A DNA stretch of 64,000 bases from K189A clade bacterium. GTDB lineage: Bacteria > Pseudomonadota > Gammaproteobacteria > Pseudomonadales > Azotimanducaceae. Where the stretch lies: the NCBI GenBank assembly GCA_902631405.1, contig CACOYI010000005.1, positions 1 to 64,000 of the forward strand, in the 5' to 3' direction. Each line of letters opens with the position of its first letter. The stretch's first letter is position 1. Below are positions 21,943 through 31,653 of this stretch, piece by piece. The translations under genes were made by a program, and so were the position numbers. The notes beneath the pieces are model-generated. The model did no database searches and was not told where the DNA came from. It worked only from the letters and a program-made list of their open reading frames with translations.

Positions 21943-22011
21943 TCTAGGGTCTTAGCAAGCTACGATGGAGTCAAGACAAAGAATACGTATTGAGAGGAAG
22001 AATTTAAACGC

Positions 22012-22044
22012 AATTATAAATGAGAATCATTTGCATTTATAATT
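22012..22044. promoter_or_regulatory. Perfect 11-bp inverted repeat (AATTATAAATG-N11-CATTTATAATT) containing a Fur-like 19-mer at 22016-22034
   Basis: ATAAATGAGAATCATTTGC matches the Fur consensus GATAATGATAATCATTATC at 13/19 positions; intergenic, upstream of the MFS gene. Confidence 0.5.
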
Positions 22045-22161
22045 AGTCCATGTATTATGTAACTGTCTCTGCTCATACAGGACCTGCTCAGCTTCGAAGA
22101 GATTAGACCCCTCCGATAAGCGAGTTACCACCAATACCGCCTGTTGTGAGCAGAGACCACT

Positions 22162-22974
22162 TCATTCCTTTCTATCCCCGGAGAACGTTGGAACTCTCTT
22201 CTCAAGAAATGCCTGCGCCCCAGCCTTCATATTCTTTGGAATTAGCACCGATTGATGCTCCATTTCCAAATCAAGTTGGGAACTAAAACTGTTATGTATC
22301 GATTCGTTTATCGTCTCACGGATCCTAGCCACGGCATCGGGCGAGGCGCGCTTGAATTTCTCCGCTATCTCACTAACAGTGGTGTCTAATTCCTCATCGG
22401 GAACACTCTGCCAGATTAAGCCCCAATTCTCCGCCTGCTGTGCAGAAATCCTGTCTCCCAGCAGTGTAATGCCCAATGCCCTGGCCCTTCCCACACGCAA
22501 GGGTATGTTCCATGTCGTTCCCATATCCGGAACAATCCCGAGATTTGGGCCAAAAGTCGCCACAAAAAAAGCTGAGTGACATGCTACCGTGATGTCACAC
22601 GCCATTGCCAGCCCGAAGCCACCGCCCGCAGCAGCGCCATTCACTCTTGCGATAGTAGGCACCGGGCAATTCATTAGTGATCTCATGGCTGTATTGAAGG
22701 TATCGCCAGGATCGGGGCCAGCTGCAGACTCGGCACTAGGGTTTTTGTCAGTCGACGAGCTAGCAACGCCAACCAAATCAGCTCCGGCACAAAACCCTCG
22801 TCCATGCCCCGTTAACACCAATACTCGAACGGACGAGTCCTCCTCGATTTGTTCTACAGCACTCGTAATGCCAGACATCAGTCCATCAGTCATCGCATTC
22901 AGCTGATCCGGACGATTGAGCGTCACGGTCGCTACGCCCTCATCCACCCGATAATCTACAACCTTTTGCTCCAT
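22162..22974 (-). CDS. Enoyl-CoA hydratase/isomerase (crotonase) family
   Basis: VATVTLNRPDQLNAMTDGLMSGI; GRGFCAGADL; ARVNGAAAGGGFGLAMACDI. Confidence 0.93.
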   Translation of the reverse strand: MEQKVVDYRVDEGVATVTLNRPDQLNAMTDGLMSGITSAVEQIEEDSSVRVLVLTGHGRGFCAGADLVGVASSSTDKNPSAESAAGPDPGDTFNTAMRSLMNCPVPTIARVNGAAAGGGFGLAMACDITVACHSAFFVATFGPNLGIVPDMGTTWNIPLRVGRARALGITLLGDRISAQQAENWGLIWQSVPDEELDTTVSEIAEKFKRASPDAVARIRETINESIHNSFSSQLDLEMEHQSVLIPKNMKAGAQAFLEKRVPTFSGDRKE

Positions 22975-23008
22975 ATCACTCTCCTCCCCTAAAAACTCTT
23001 GTGTTCTT

Positions 23009-24949
23009 TCAAGTCTCGTCAGCTGAGCAAGACTGACTAGGCGGCACATCGAGAGTTGGATTGCGGTCAAAGAACCCTACTGGCTGCAACATGAACCCGC
23101 AGTATTCAACCGGCATTACTGGCCAGTCCTCTGGCCTTGGGGAGTGGGTCACCCCAAACGTATGCCAAAGAACCACATCCTCATTCTCGATGTTTCTATC
23201 TTGCGATGACCATTTCGGCAGCCCTTCCCCACCCTCGTGCTGGAGATTTGGGAATTTTCCGCAAGCGTTGTAAGCGCCCTCATCAAATCTTGTTACCCAC
23301 AAATTATGTTTTGCAAATGCAGCTCGTTTTCCAAACGTCGAGGATTCATCTGCCAAAAGGGTCGGTGTCGCTGAGGGCAGCAATTTCCAGGCAACGGGAA
23401 CGCCCAAACGATTTTTCTTATTTGGGTTTACGACCTTCCAGAAGCGCGATCGTTGAGGGTAACAGTCTCTTCGGGCGTCAAGCTCACTATTCAGAGCCGT
23501 TGCTTTGGAACGAAATGCCGTACCATTCGGATTCGAGTCATCAATAGGTAAGGGCTCTGCTTCGACCTCGAATACGGTATTTTTAGGCCCATCCACATTA
23601 AAATCTAAGCGGAAGCAAAACAGATGCTGATGGATTGGCGAGGCCAAGTTCGGGGCGATCAAAGGCGCAAACTCGGGACGCTCCGCTCCCGACTCCACCG
23701 CACTAACACCAACTATACCGGTGAGCTTGACCTCCATTTGCACTGTGCCGTCTAGGTATAGGTACCAGAAGAATCCATACTCATAGTTACCTACAGTATG
23801 AATCGTGCTGACAACCAGTCTCCTAGACCGTCTCACTTCAGTCTTCTGCGTCACCCAGTCGCGATGCTTCCAGAGCACTCCGTAATCCTCTTCATGCATA
23901 CAGATAGCATTCTCAGTTGTCTTCACATCGCCGTTCCAATTCACGCCGTGATGACTGAAGTAATATATCTCGCCTAAGCAGTCGCAACCCAACTTGAGCT
24001 CATGAGGAGAAGTTCCCATGCTTAACTCACCCGCATCGAAAACATGCTTCCAGTTATGCATCGGGTCGGTATCTCCATAGGGCACGACCATTTCAGATAG
24101 GCCGGCTCTATGAAGTATTAGTCTGTTTTCCTCGCCATCCCTGAAACACAAGTTATGCAAGACAAGCGAATTAGTAGGGTGCATTGAGACCTGGAAATTA
24201 AATCCTTCCCACTCCACATAATTCCCGTCTACGCTAAACGATGCCCCATCAGGCTGCGCGATCTCTATCGTTTTTAGTGTCTCACGCAGTTTCGGCTGAC
24301 TTGCAGCATCATATCTACCCCCCTCTGGAGGAAAAGGAACTACACCATGATCTTCTAGATGCGCCAATTTTCCTGCCGTGAGATCTATGTGGGCAATGAG
24401 ACCTTGGATCGGTCGGGCGTAGGGGTTATCAGTTTTATCTTCTTTAACGAAAGCAATAACGCGCTGCGCTCTGTGGCCATTAGGTATGCTTTCATGAAGT
24501 GCCCCACCGGCTGGCCAGGGTTCCAAATGAACTAATTCCAAATTAGTAACACCCCGCTTCTTAACAGCTTCCAACCATCCGGCATCAGACATTGTTATTT
24601 GAAAAGCGGAAACCACATCCCGGAAATTAATCGAAGCCTGACCTACCTCTATTCTCGTGACTTGAACTGATTCGTCATCTAGATCGACTATGGCCTCAAA
24701 GCCCCCGTCAACTTTCGCTTCTGTCTGATCATGACCTACAAACACCAACCTTCTTGGGAAAGTTTCGTCTTCAGAGGAGAACTGAACAGCCTCCTTAGTT
24801 GGCTCTTCTAAACAAACCGAGATAAAAGTTGCATCCTCCGCTATGTGCGGTTTCAAAAGTGCTACACCTTTTTCAATCTCATCTGACGTAAGAGCATCAA
24901 AAGCACGGACCGTCCTACTCGTACCTTGCGAGCTAAATGATACATTCAT
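23009..24949 (-). CDS. Copper amine oxidase (TPQ-dependent primary amine oxidase)
   Basis: TPQ consensus N-Y-[DE]-Y present as VGNYEYGFFWYLYLDG; LIAPNLASPIHQHLFCFRLDFNVDG; HNLWVTRFDEGAYNACGKFPNLQHEGGEGLPKW. Confidence 0.93.
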   Translation of the reverse strand: MNVSFSSQGTSRTVRAFDALTSDEIEKGVALLKPHIAEDATFISVCLEEPTKEAVQFSSEDETFPRRLVFVGHDQTEAKVDGGFEAIVDLDDESVQVTRIEVGQASINFRDVVSAFQITMSDAGWLEAVKKRGVTNLELVHLEPWPAGGALHESIPNGHRAQRVIAFVKEDKTDNPYARPIQGLIAHIDLTAGKLAHLEDHGVVPFPPEGGRYDAASQPKLRETLKTIEIAQPDGASFSVDGNYVEWEGFNFQVSMHPTNSLVLHNLCFRDGEENRLILHRAGLSEMVVPYGDTDPMHNWKHVFDAGELSMGTSPHELKLGCDCLGEIYYFSHHGVNWNGDVKTTENAICMHEEDYGVLWKHRDWVTQKTEVRRSRRLVVSTIHTVGNYEYGFFWYLYLDGTVQMEVKLTGIVGVSAVESGAERPEFAPLIAPNLASPIHQHLFCFRLDFNVDGPKNTVFEVEAEPLPIDDSNPNGTAFRSKATALNSELDARRDCYPQRSRFWKVVNPNKKNRLGVPVAWKLLPSATPTLLADESSTFGKRAAFAKHNLWVTRFDEGAYNACGKFPNLQHEGGEGLPKWSSQDRNIENEDVVLWHTFGVTHSPRPEDWPVMPVEYCGFMLQPVGFFDRNPTLDVPPSQSCSADET

Positions 24950-25155
24950 AGCACTACTCCTTATAAAACTCGTTTCATCTTAACCGACATACACCCAGAT
25001 CGAGAACACAAATACTCAGGGTTAATGACCACCACACAAATTACCTAAACCGCGTCCAACTTAAGGCCTCGCAAAACAGAGACAACCTTTCCACTTCATT
25101 AAACGGCTCAAAAAACATAGTCTGCTACGACGCGGTTAGTATTACGGAGGTCCTT

Positions 25156-26160
25156 ATGCCTGAGCTTCGAATTGGTGTCTGCTACGATTTCAGAAACCCA
25201 CCTGACTCCGGGGTTAAAAATGAAACCCTTTACGCACAGATTCTAGAGCAAGTTAAGTGGCTCGATGAATTGGGCGCAGATCTGGTTTGGTTTACAGAAC
25301 ACCATTTCGTTGAAGATGGATATCTACCAAGCTGGATCCCTGTAGCTTCTGCAATGGCTAGCATTACCACGCGAGTTAGATTTGGAACCGATATCTGTCT
25401 GATGCCATTCAATCACCCTATCAGGCTCGCCGAGGACCTAGCCGTTTTGGACAACATCTCAGGAGGGAGAGTCGATCTCGGCATTGGCATGGGGTACGCC
25501 CCTCATGAATTCAGGGGTTTCGGTTTTCCTATCGCAAGGAGAGTTTCTTTAATGAATGAGGGCATCGAGGTATTACAACGCTGCTTCACTGGCGAACGTT
25601 TCAGCTACCACGGGAATAGGTATCAGTTCAGTGACGTGCGAATAGAACCGGGATACGTGCAAGAGAACGGCCCACCCCTGTGGATTGCGGCTATGTCTGA
25701 AGCAGGTGCTAAACGAGCAGCCCATTACGACACCAATTTTCTACCACAAGGCCTAAAAGCCAAGTCTTTTGACCCTTGGGTGAAAGAACTCAAAGACACT
25801 GGACGAGACCCCGACAACTATCGAGTTGGAATCATTCGGAGCATTCTCGTAACGGATGACCTCACGGCTGATTGGTTGCCAATCCGAGAATCAGAACGGT
25901 ACCGAATGAAGCTCTATCAGCGTTTTTTTGAAGAGAGCGGCGAGGGTTTTGGCGAAGAAGGCGAGGCGGTGCCGCAAACGTGGATTAAGGGCACGGCGAA
26001 GGAATGTACAGATCAGATTATCGAATTTGTAAAGAAATTTGGTATTACCGACATCGTCTCAATGGCTGTCCCTCCGGGCTTAAGCGTCGAGCAAATGGCA
26101 CCTAGCCTGGAGAGGTTATTTCGTGACGTTGTACCTCAGGTAAAAGAATCTTTATCCTGA
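25156..26160 (+). CDS. LLM class flavin-dependent oxidoreductase
   Basis: LGADLVWFTEHHFVEDGYLPSW; ISGGRVDLGIGMGYAPHEF; luciferase-like TIM barrel pattern. Confidence 0.9.
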   Translation: MPELRIGVCYDFRNPPDSGVKNETLYAQILEQVKWLDELGADLVWFTEHHFVEDGYLPSWIPVASAMASITTRVRFGTDICLMPFNHPIRLAEDLAVLDNISGGRVDLGIGMGYAPHEFRGFGFPIARRVSLMNEGIEVLQRCFTGERFSYHGNRYQFSDVRIEPGYVQENGPPLWIAAMSEAGAKRAAHYDTNFLPQGLKAKSFDPWVKELKDTGRDPDNYRVGIIRSILVTDDLTADWLPIRESERYRMKLYQRFFEESGEGFGEEGEAVPQTWIKGTAKECTDQIIEFVKKFGITDIVSMAVPPGLSVEQMAPSLERLFRDVVPQVKESLS

Positions 26161-26187
26161 TAATCAACCGAGAAAAAAGAAGAACAG

Positions 26188-27393
26188 ATGAATATTGATT
26201 TCGGAGCAAAGTACGAACCATTTAGAGAGGAAATTCGTCAGTTCCTGGATGACAACTTAACCGACGAACTCAGAGACGCTCAACGGTTTTGTCCCGGGAT
26301 TTTTCTTGATTACGAATACAACATTGAATGGCACAAAATTCTTTTTAAGCAAGGTTGGGTCGCTCCCGCATGGCCAAAGGAGTATGGCGGAACCGGTTGG
26401 GATTTAATGGAAAAATATATCTGGTCTACCGAGACGTCCCTCGCGAACGCACCGCATACTGCGCCAATGGGACTGGGTATGTGTGGACCTATGTTGATTG
26501 GTTGCGGCTCAGATAAGCAAAAAACTGAACTCCTACCAAGAATCCTCTCCGGCGAAGACTATTGGTGTCAGGGTTACTCTGAACCAGGGTCAGGCTCAGA
26601 CCTTGCCAGCCTAAAACTTAAAGCAACATCAGAGGGTGATTTTCTACGATTAAATGGAAGTAAGATCTGGACCTCCCACGCTCACTATGCCAACAAAATG
26701 TTTTTGCTCGTTAGAACGGAAGACAGCCAGAAGCCACAACACGGTATTACTTTTCTTCTCTTGGATATGGATAGCCCGGGAATAAGGGTTGAACCTATTC
26801 TGTTTGCGTGTGGAACTCATGAGGTCAATCAAGTGTTTTTTGATGACGTTAGCGTTCCAAAATCCAATATGGTGGGAATGGAAAACGAGGGCTGGAAGGT
26901 CGCTAAATACCTCTTGGAGTTTGAAAGGGGTGGCAGCACAGGAAGCAATGCGGCACAGCAGGTTGGACTGCGACGGGTGAAAAATCTCGCGAGTTTGACT
27001 CCCAAGGGAGAGGGTTCGCTCTTAGAAGATACAAGCTTTCAAAGAAAGCTCAACGAGACTGAGATTCAACTGGAGTCAATTCAATATACGGAGTTCCGAC
27101 TGATGGCGGCCCTAGCAAAGGGGGAAAGCCCTGGGCCTGAATCCTCAGTATTGAAAACACTATCGGCAGACATCCAACAGCAACTCACCGAACTTTCGGT
27201 CGAGGCTGTGGCAGAATTTGCCGCAGCTCATCAACCAGGAGCAAGAACAGTTGGAACAGATACCGCTAGCATCGGCAATGACGATGGCAAAATGGCTTTT
27301 ACCCAATATTTTAATCTACGAGCATCATCTATTGCAGGTGGTACAAACGAAGTGCAGAAGAACATTATCGCCAAAATGGTGTTAGGACTTTAG
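26188..27393 (+). CDS. Acyl-CoA dehydrogenase
   Basis: WCQGYSEPGSGSDLASLKLKAT; SSIAGGTNEVQKNIIAKMVLGL. Confidence 0.93.
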   Translation: MNIDFGAKYEPFREEIRQFLDDNLTDELRDAQRFCPGIFLDYEYNIEWHKILFKQGWVAPAWPKEYGGTGWDLMEKYIWSTETSLANAPHTAPMGLGMCGPMLIGCGSDKQKTELLPRILSGEDYWCQGYSEPGSGSDLASLKLKATSEGDFLRLNGSKIWTSHAHYANKMFLLVRTEDSQKPQHGITFLLLDMDSPGIRVEPILFACGTHEVNQVFFDDVSVPKSNMVGMENEGWKVAKYLLEFERGGSTGSNAAQQVGLRRVKNLASLTPKGEGSLLEDTSFQRKLNETEIQLESIQYTEFRLMAALAKGESPGPESSVLKTLSADIQQQLTELSVEAVAEFAAAHQPGARTVGTDTASIGNDDGKMAFTQYFNLRASSIAGGTNEVQKNIIAKMVLGL

Positions 27394-27417
27394 GTCTGAG
27401 CAAACTCTAAGGTGGGC

Positions 27418-27618
27418 CTACAGGCTATGATGCTGGAGCTTTACTCCATAGACACTTTCTAGCACATACTTCAGGCTTTCAAGAAAGACATCGCCCCTTA
27501 CAAGGGTAGGCTCTTTCCCCCATTTTCTCTCATACTCCACAAGATATATTTCCTTGTAGTACTCAAACTCCTTAGCCCGGTGTAGTAAGTTTGGTTCCCG
27601 CTCCAGTTCTCCGTCCAT
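27418..27618 (-). CDS. Small hypothetical protein, 66 aa
   Basis: ORF with charged, helical composition; same strand and downstream of the aminotransferase. Confidence 0.45.
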   Translation of the reverse strand: MDGELEREPNLLHRAKEFEYYKEIYLVEYERKWGKEPTLVRGDVFLESLKYVLESVYGVKLQHHSL

Positions 27619-27709
27619 TTTTATATTCTAATCAACCTTTTCACTTCATAGTCTTTACATCAGCGACCAAGCTAGAGGTCAAAACAACACTAAAAATAAC
27701 AATTTAGCG

Positions 27710-29089
27710 TTATGTTTCACTGGCCAAAACTTTCAATACGTCGTGAAAACACTGGAAAAAGTCCTCCATTCCCAACAGGAAATTATCGTAATCCACCTGC
27801 TGCAGTGGTGTTGGCAAGGTTAAATAATTTAGTTTAGGACTTCCAGCGAGCAAATCGTGATGGATCATCATATGAAACCAAAAAAGCTCAGTCGCCTTAA
27901 AAACCGCCTTGTTCGGTACAAAGTTCAATTGGTGAAATGCTGAGTCCTCATCTACTTGCCCAGTTACATCTTGATTTTGCCAAATAAGTGTCATCAAGCT
28001 ACCCGTGCCACACGCTTGACACGGCACGGCATGTTTCTTCGATAAATTATTGATATCATTCCTGAATCTATCACCTCGCAAATTGTGCTCCACGCACTTA
28101 TCTGGAGACCATAGCTCTTCAAGAACTGACCTGGTCGCGGCCAAGCAGAGAGCATTCTGGTTGAACGTTCCCCCACTATTTATCGTTTCGGGATGTGAAG
28201 GATCATGTCGACTCATCCAGTATTCCTTTCCACCGAACGCCCCAAAAGGAAAGCCGCCACCGAAGTACTTTCCGACGGTTGTAATATCAGCTTCGATTCC
28301 GACTAACTCTTGAGCGCCTCCAGGGGACAGTCGAGAGGTCATCACCTCGTCAATAATTAAGGCACACCCAATTTCCGAACATTTATCACGAATTTTTTGA
28401 AGATAAGCTCTTGGGGCAACCCGCTTCAAATAAACCATAGGATTGACCATAACCGGCTCAATAATTATCGCGGCGAGATCATGCGCGTTCTCGTCCATTG
28501 CACGCATAATCTGGTCAATATCTCCGTATGGCACAATAATTTTTTGATAAGGTGTATCAAGTGCTGCTTCCTTGTGAGAGCCATGTATCCATGCCCCATG
28601 GTAGGCACCGTCGTACATTAAAATCTTATTTTTCCCGGTTACAGCCCGAGCGGTATGAATCGCGTAGGAATTAGCCTCAGTTCCCGTATTGGAAAATCGA
28701 ATCATGTCGATTGATGGAAAGCGCTCCGTAAAATACCCCGCGACTTTCGATTCCTCTAAATTGGCCGCCCCGCCAAGCGCGTGCCCTCTCTCCATTGCCT
28801 GCGAAACAGCTCGCTGAACTGGTTCTGGCGAAAAACCAAATAATCCTGCGGTATAGTTACCAAGGAAGTCCGTGACAACCTGCCCGTCAGCCGTGGTTGC
28901 TTCTGCTCCATGGGCCTCTACAAAGGTGAGCGGAAAAGGCGTCCAGTGGATCGAAGCACGATTGGTTCCCCCTGCGATCCCAGATTTTTTATTATTCTCA
29001 AAAGCCTCAGCACTCTTTTTATTTTTATCAACGTAGATTTGTTTCAATCTAAGCGTCTCTGTTTCTAAAAGATCAAAAGCAGTGCTCAT
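27710..29089 (-). CDS. Class III aminotransferase / glutamate-1-semialdehyde aminomutase-like
   Basis: RFSNTGTEANSYAIHTARAVTGKNKILMYDGAYHGAW; LIIDEVMTSRLSPGG; TVGKYFGGGFPFGAFGG (PLP Lys). Confidence 0.92.
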   Translation of the reverse strand: MSTAFDLLETETLRLKQIYVDKNKKSAEAFENNKKSGIAGGTNRASIHWTPFPLTFVEAHGAEATTADGQVVTDFLGNYTAGLFGFSPEPVQRAVSQAMERGHALGGAANLEESKVAGYFTERFPSIDMIRFSNTGTEANSYAIHTARAVTGKNKILMYDGAYHGAWIHGSHKEAALDTPYQKIIVPYGDIDQIMRAMDENAHDLAAIIIEPVMVNPMVYLKRVAPRAYLQKIRDKCSEIGCALIIDEVMTSRLSPGGAQELVGIEADITTVGKYFGGGFPFGAFGGKEYWMSRHDPSHPETINSGGTFNQNALCLAATRSVLEELWSPDKCVEHNLRGDRFRNDINNLSKKHAVPCQACGTGSLMTLIWQNQDVTGQVDEDSAFHQLNFVPNKAVFKATELFWFHMMIHHDLLAGSPKLNYLTLPTPLQQVDYDNFLLGMEDFFQCFHDVLKVLASET

Positions 29090-29332
29090 ATGGCTTTCAT
29101 CCTGGTCCGTCACTATCGAACTTATCACACAAATGTCGATATTGACGCCCCTCAGGAGACCGAAAGACCCGTTTCGCTTCGAGCGATTTTAGTTGGAGCC
29201 ACCTGATAAGAAGTGACAGCAATAGCGCGAGAAAGTGTCGTTATGGCGCGAGGTTTTGGCTAAATTCCGCAACAAAGCATTCGAAAAAGATTCGCTCAAA
29301 TATAAAAATTAAGCTCCAAGATTTCCAGTCCC

Positions 29333-29701
29333 CTAATCTACTCTGTTAGCAAAGATGGTTTGCAACTTCGGCCGGATCGCGAGGAATCTAAGATAAAGAA
29401 ACTCGAGGATCCGAAGAACGAATGGGATCCTCGCTATTTCCCCAAGAGGACGAAGAAGTGGTAATGATCTCCATAAAAGAGCGAAAGCGGCGGCCCCACT
29501 CAGCAATGGCCCGCCAAGAAGTTGAGCATGAAACCTCTCTAATAGATGCTCCCGCTGAATTGGGCAATCGGGAGTGGAAAGCACGTCAACAAAATCAACT
29601 TTGTTGAACCAATCCAGTTTTCTCATGATCTTTATCTCTCTGGCGCATAGAGGGCAATCGCTATCAAACCAAACTTTCACCACCTGATGTTCTCTTGTCA
29701 T
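29333..29701 (-). CDS. Thiol-disulfide oxidoreductase DCC family (DUF393)
   Basis: VKVWFDSDCPLCAREIKIMRKLD motif. Confidence 0.85.
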   Translation of the reverse strand: MTREHQVVKVWFDSDCPLCAREIKIMRKLDWFNKVDFVDVLSTPDCPIQREHLLERFHAQLLGGPLLSGAAAFALLWRSLPLLRPLGEIARIPFVLRILEFLYLRFLAIRPKLQTIFANRVD

Positions 29702-29873
29702 CGACCTAACCGTGATTTGAACTCCTACATGCTTGCCGAGATGGCATGAAAAAGTTGTGTTCATCGAGCCACGAAGACGCTAATCGCAGGGCAATTCAAC
29801 TCATCCGACAAGCCCTATCACTAATTTTTCATTTGCTCCAATCTACTTTTCTCTGACCAAACGGCGGAAAATT

Positions 29874-30824
29874 ATGCAATCGATTGCAATTATTGGATCC
29901 GGAATCTGTGGCCTAACCATTGCGAACGGGCTGAAAGACACGAAAGCGGAGGTCACGGTATTTGACAAGGGGCGCAGGCCGGGCGGCCGCGCGGCTTCGA
30001 GGACTATCGAGGGCTGCGTTTTTGATCATGGGGCTCCCGCCATCCCAAACAAAGTTGCCAAACATTTCGTAACCGATACAAGGTTATCGAGCGAACAATG
30101 GTTACTGGATAAGAGCTCTACACATTGTCCGATCGGAGGAGTCGCGAATTTTGGTCGAGATATCGCTGATGGCCTTAAAGTTCAGCAGAGTGCGACCATT
30201 CTGGGCTGCCAGAGGAATGGCGAGGATTTCTTTTTATCCCTCTCGGAAGGGCGATCTGTTTCAAGCATCGATACATTAATTCTGACAGCTCCCCCACTGC
30301 AGAGTGCTGCGCTCGTTCAGGAAATCGAACCAACCTTGGGTGAGGAACTCCGTGAAACATGCAGAATGTCACCGGCGTGGGTCGTCTTGTTCAAGATTGC
30401 AGACCAATTCAGCACAGAGAATTATGCATTTGCTCCCTCTGAGATTATTACTAACGTACGCCATGAGCACACAAAGCCCGGGAGAAAAAGTTCATCGCTG
30501 GGATCGTGGTTTGTTGCAGAATGTTCTTCGGAATGGTCTGTAGAAAACTTAGAGAGATCACCAGAATGGGTGTCTATGGCAGTCCTAGAGGGATTGCGAG
30601 CAGACCTGGGAGAGAATTTTCCAGTAGCGTCATCCTTCGCACATAGATGGCGGTATGCCTCAACACAAGATCCTATTGGATCCAACTACCTTCACAACGA
30701 CAACCGCAGCCTGTGGATTACAGGAGACTGGTGTCTTGGCAACGGTATTCAATCCGCTCATACCAGCGGTCTTTCTGTAGTGAACGAGCTGCTGACAGAC
30801 ATGGGCCATGGTAGTTTTTCTTAA
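29874..30824 (+). CDS. FAD-dependent oxidoreductase (renalase-like)
   Basis: IAIIGSGICGLTIANGLKDTKAEVTVFDKGRRPGGRAASRTIEG; C-terminal WITGDWCLGNGIQSAHTSG. Confidence 0.88.
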   Translation: MQSIAIIGSGICGLTIANGLKDTKAEVTVFDKGRRPGGRAASRTIEGCVFDHGAPAIPNKVAKHFVTDTRLSSEQWLLDKSSTHCPIGGVANFGRDIADGLKVQQSATILGCQRNGEDFFLSLSEGRSVSSIDTLILTAPPLQSAALVQEIEPTLGEELRETCRMSPAWVVLFKIADQFSTENYAFAPSEIITNVRHEHTKPGRKSSSLGSWFVAECSSEWSVENLERSPEWVSMAVLEGLRADLGENFPVASSFAHRWRYASTQDPIGSNYLHNDNRSLWITGDWCLGNGIQSAHTSGLSVVNELLTDMGHGSFS

Positions 30825-30946
30825 AACCGACGAGCCATGCCTGCTCGCTACCCCAACCTGTGGTTGCGACCGATTTACGGATGTCTCGCTTTCGACGAAT
30901 GTCTTAACTGGATCAACCAGAAGAGCTTTTTAATTGGACCGAGAGT

Positions 30947-31213
30947 CTATTCGTCGTCAGACGTACTCTCAGTATTTCTATTATAGCGCTTGTTAAATCT
31001 TGCCACCCTGCCGTCTCTAGTGGCAGATTTTTGCTTACCTGTGTAGAAGGGGTGCGATGCACTTGATATGTCAACCGTCATATAAGGGTACGTTCCTCCT
31101 TCATATTCCTTTGTCTCATTGGTCTGTACCGTAGAATTGATCAGGAAGTAAGTGTCGGACGAGGTGTCATGGAAAAGAACCTCTCTATATTCTGGGTGTA
31201 ATTCTGTTTTCAT
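30947..31213 (-). CDS. rpmE2: 50S ribosomal protein L31 type B (no CxxC Zn motif)
   Basis: [30 protein letters not shown]...[20 protein letters not shown]. Confidence 0.92.
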   Translation of the reverse strand: MKTELHPEYREVLFHDTSSDTYFLINSTVQTNETKEYEGGTYPYMTVDISSASHPFYTGKQKSATRDGRVARFNKRYNRNTESTSDDE

Positions 31214-31462
31214 TTAGGTTTTCCGATTCGGTAAAGTGGAATCACTCGATTAAGTTCCGCGACGATTTTGCCTTATCTAGCTGCGGAAAGCACCCTACTT
31301 TCGCTCCGTCGCTAGAATCTTTGGGAGCTGAGGTCCCGCAACTGTAACCCTTACTTGGGACTCCCATTGGCTTCTTTGTATTGCGAAGCAACGGTGTGGA
31401 TTTATTAGAACAGGCCTTCTCGGGTATCGACTATAGCGGAGGATCGAAGAGAAGGGTTTAAT

Positions 31463-31538
31463 TGGGGTGGACGATGGGGATTGAACCCACGACCGCCTGA
31501 ACCACAACCAGGAGCTCTACCAACTGAGCTACGCCCAC
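31463..31538 (-). tRNA. tRNA-His (GTG), CCA encoded, G-1:C73 present
   Basis: Reverse complement GTGGGCGTAGCTCAGTTGGTAGAGCTCCTGGTTGTGGTTCAGGCGGTCGTGGGTTCAATCCCCATCGTCCACCCCA folds as a cloverleaf; anticodon loop TTGTGGT. Confidence 0.97.
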
Positions 31539-31653
31539 CACAATAGATGAATTATAGTACTGGCGCATCTGCTTACCAGCACTTTCTTAAATCACAAGAC
31601 CAATCGAAATCCAAAAGTTATATTTACACCAGTTCGAACAATGGGAGGGGGAA

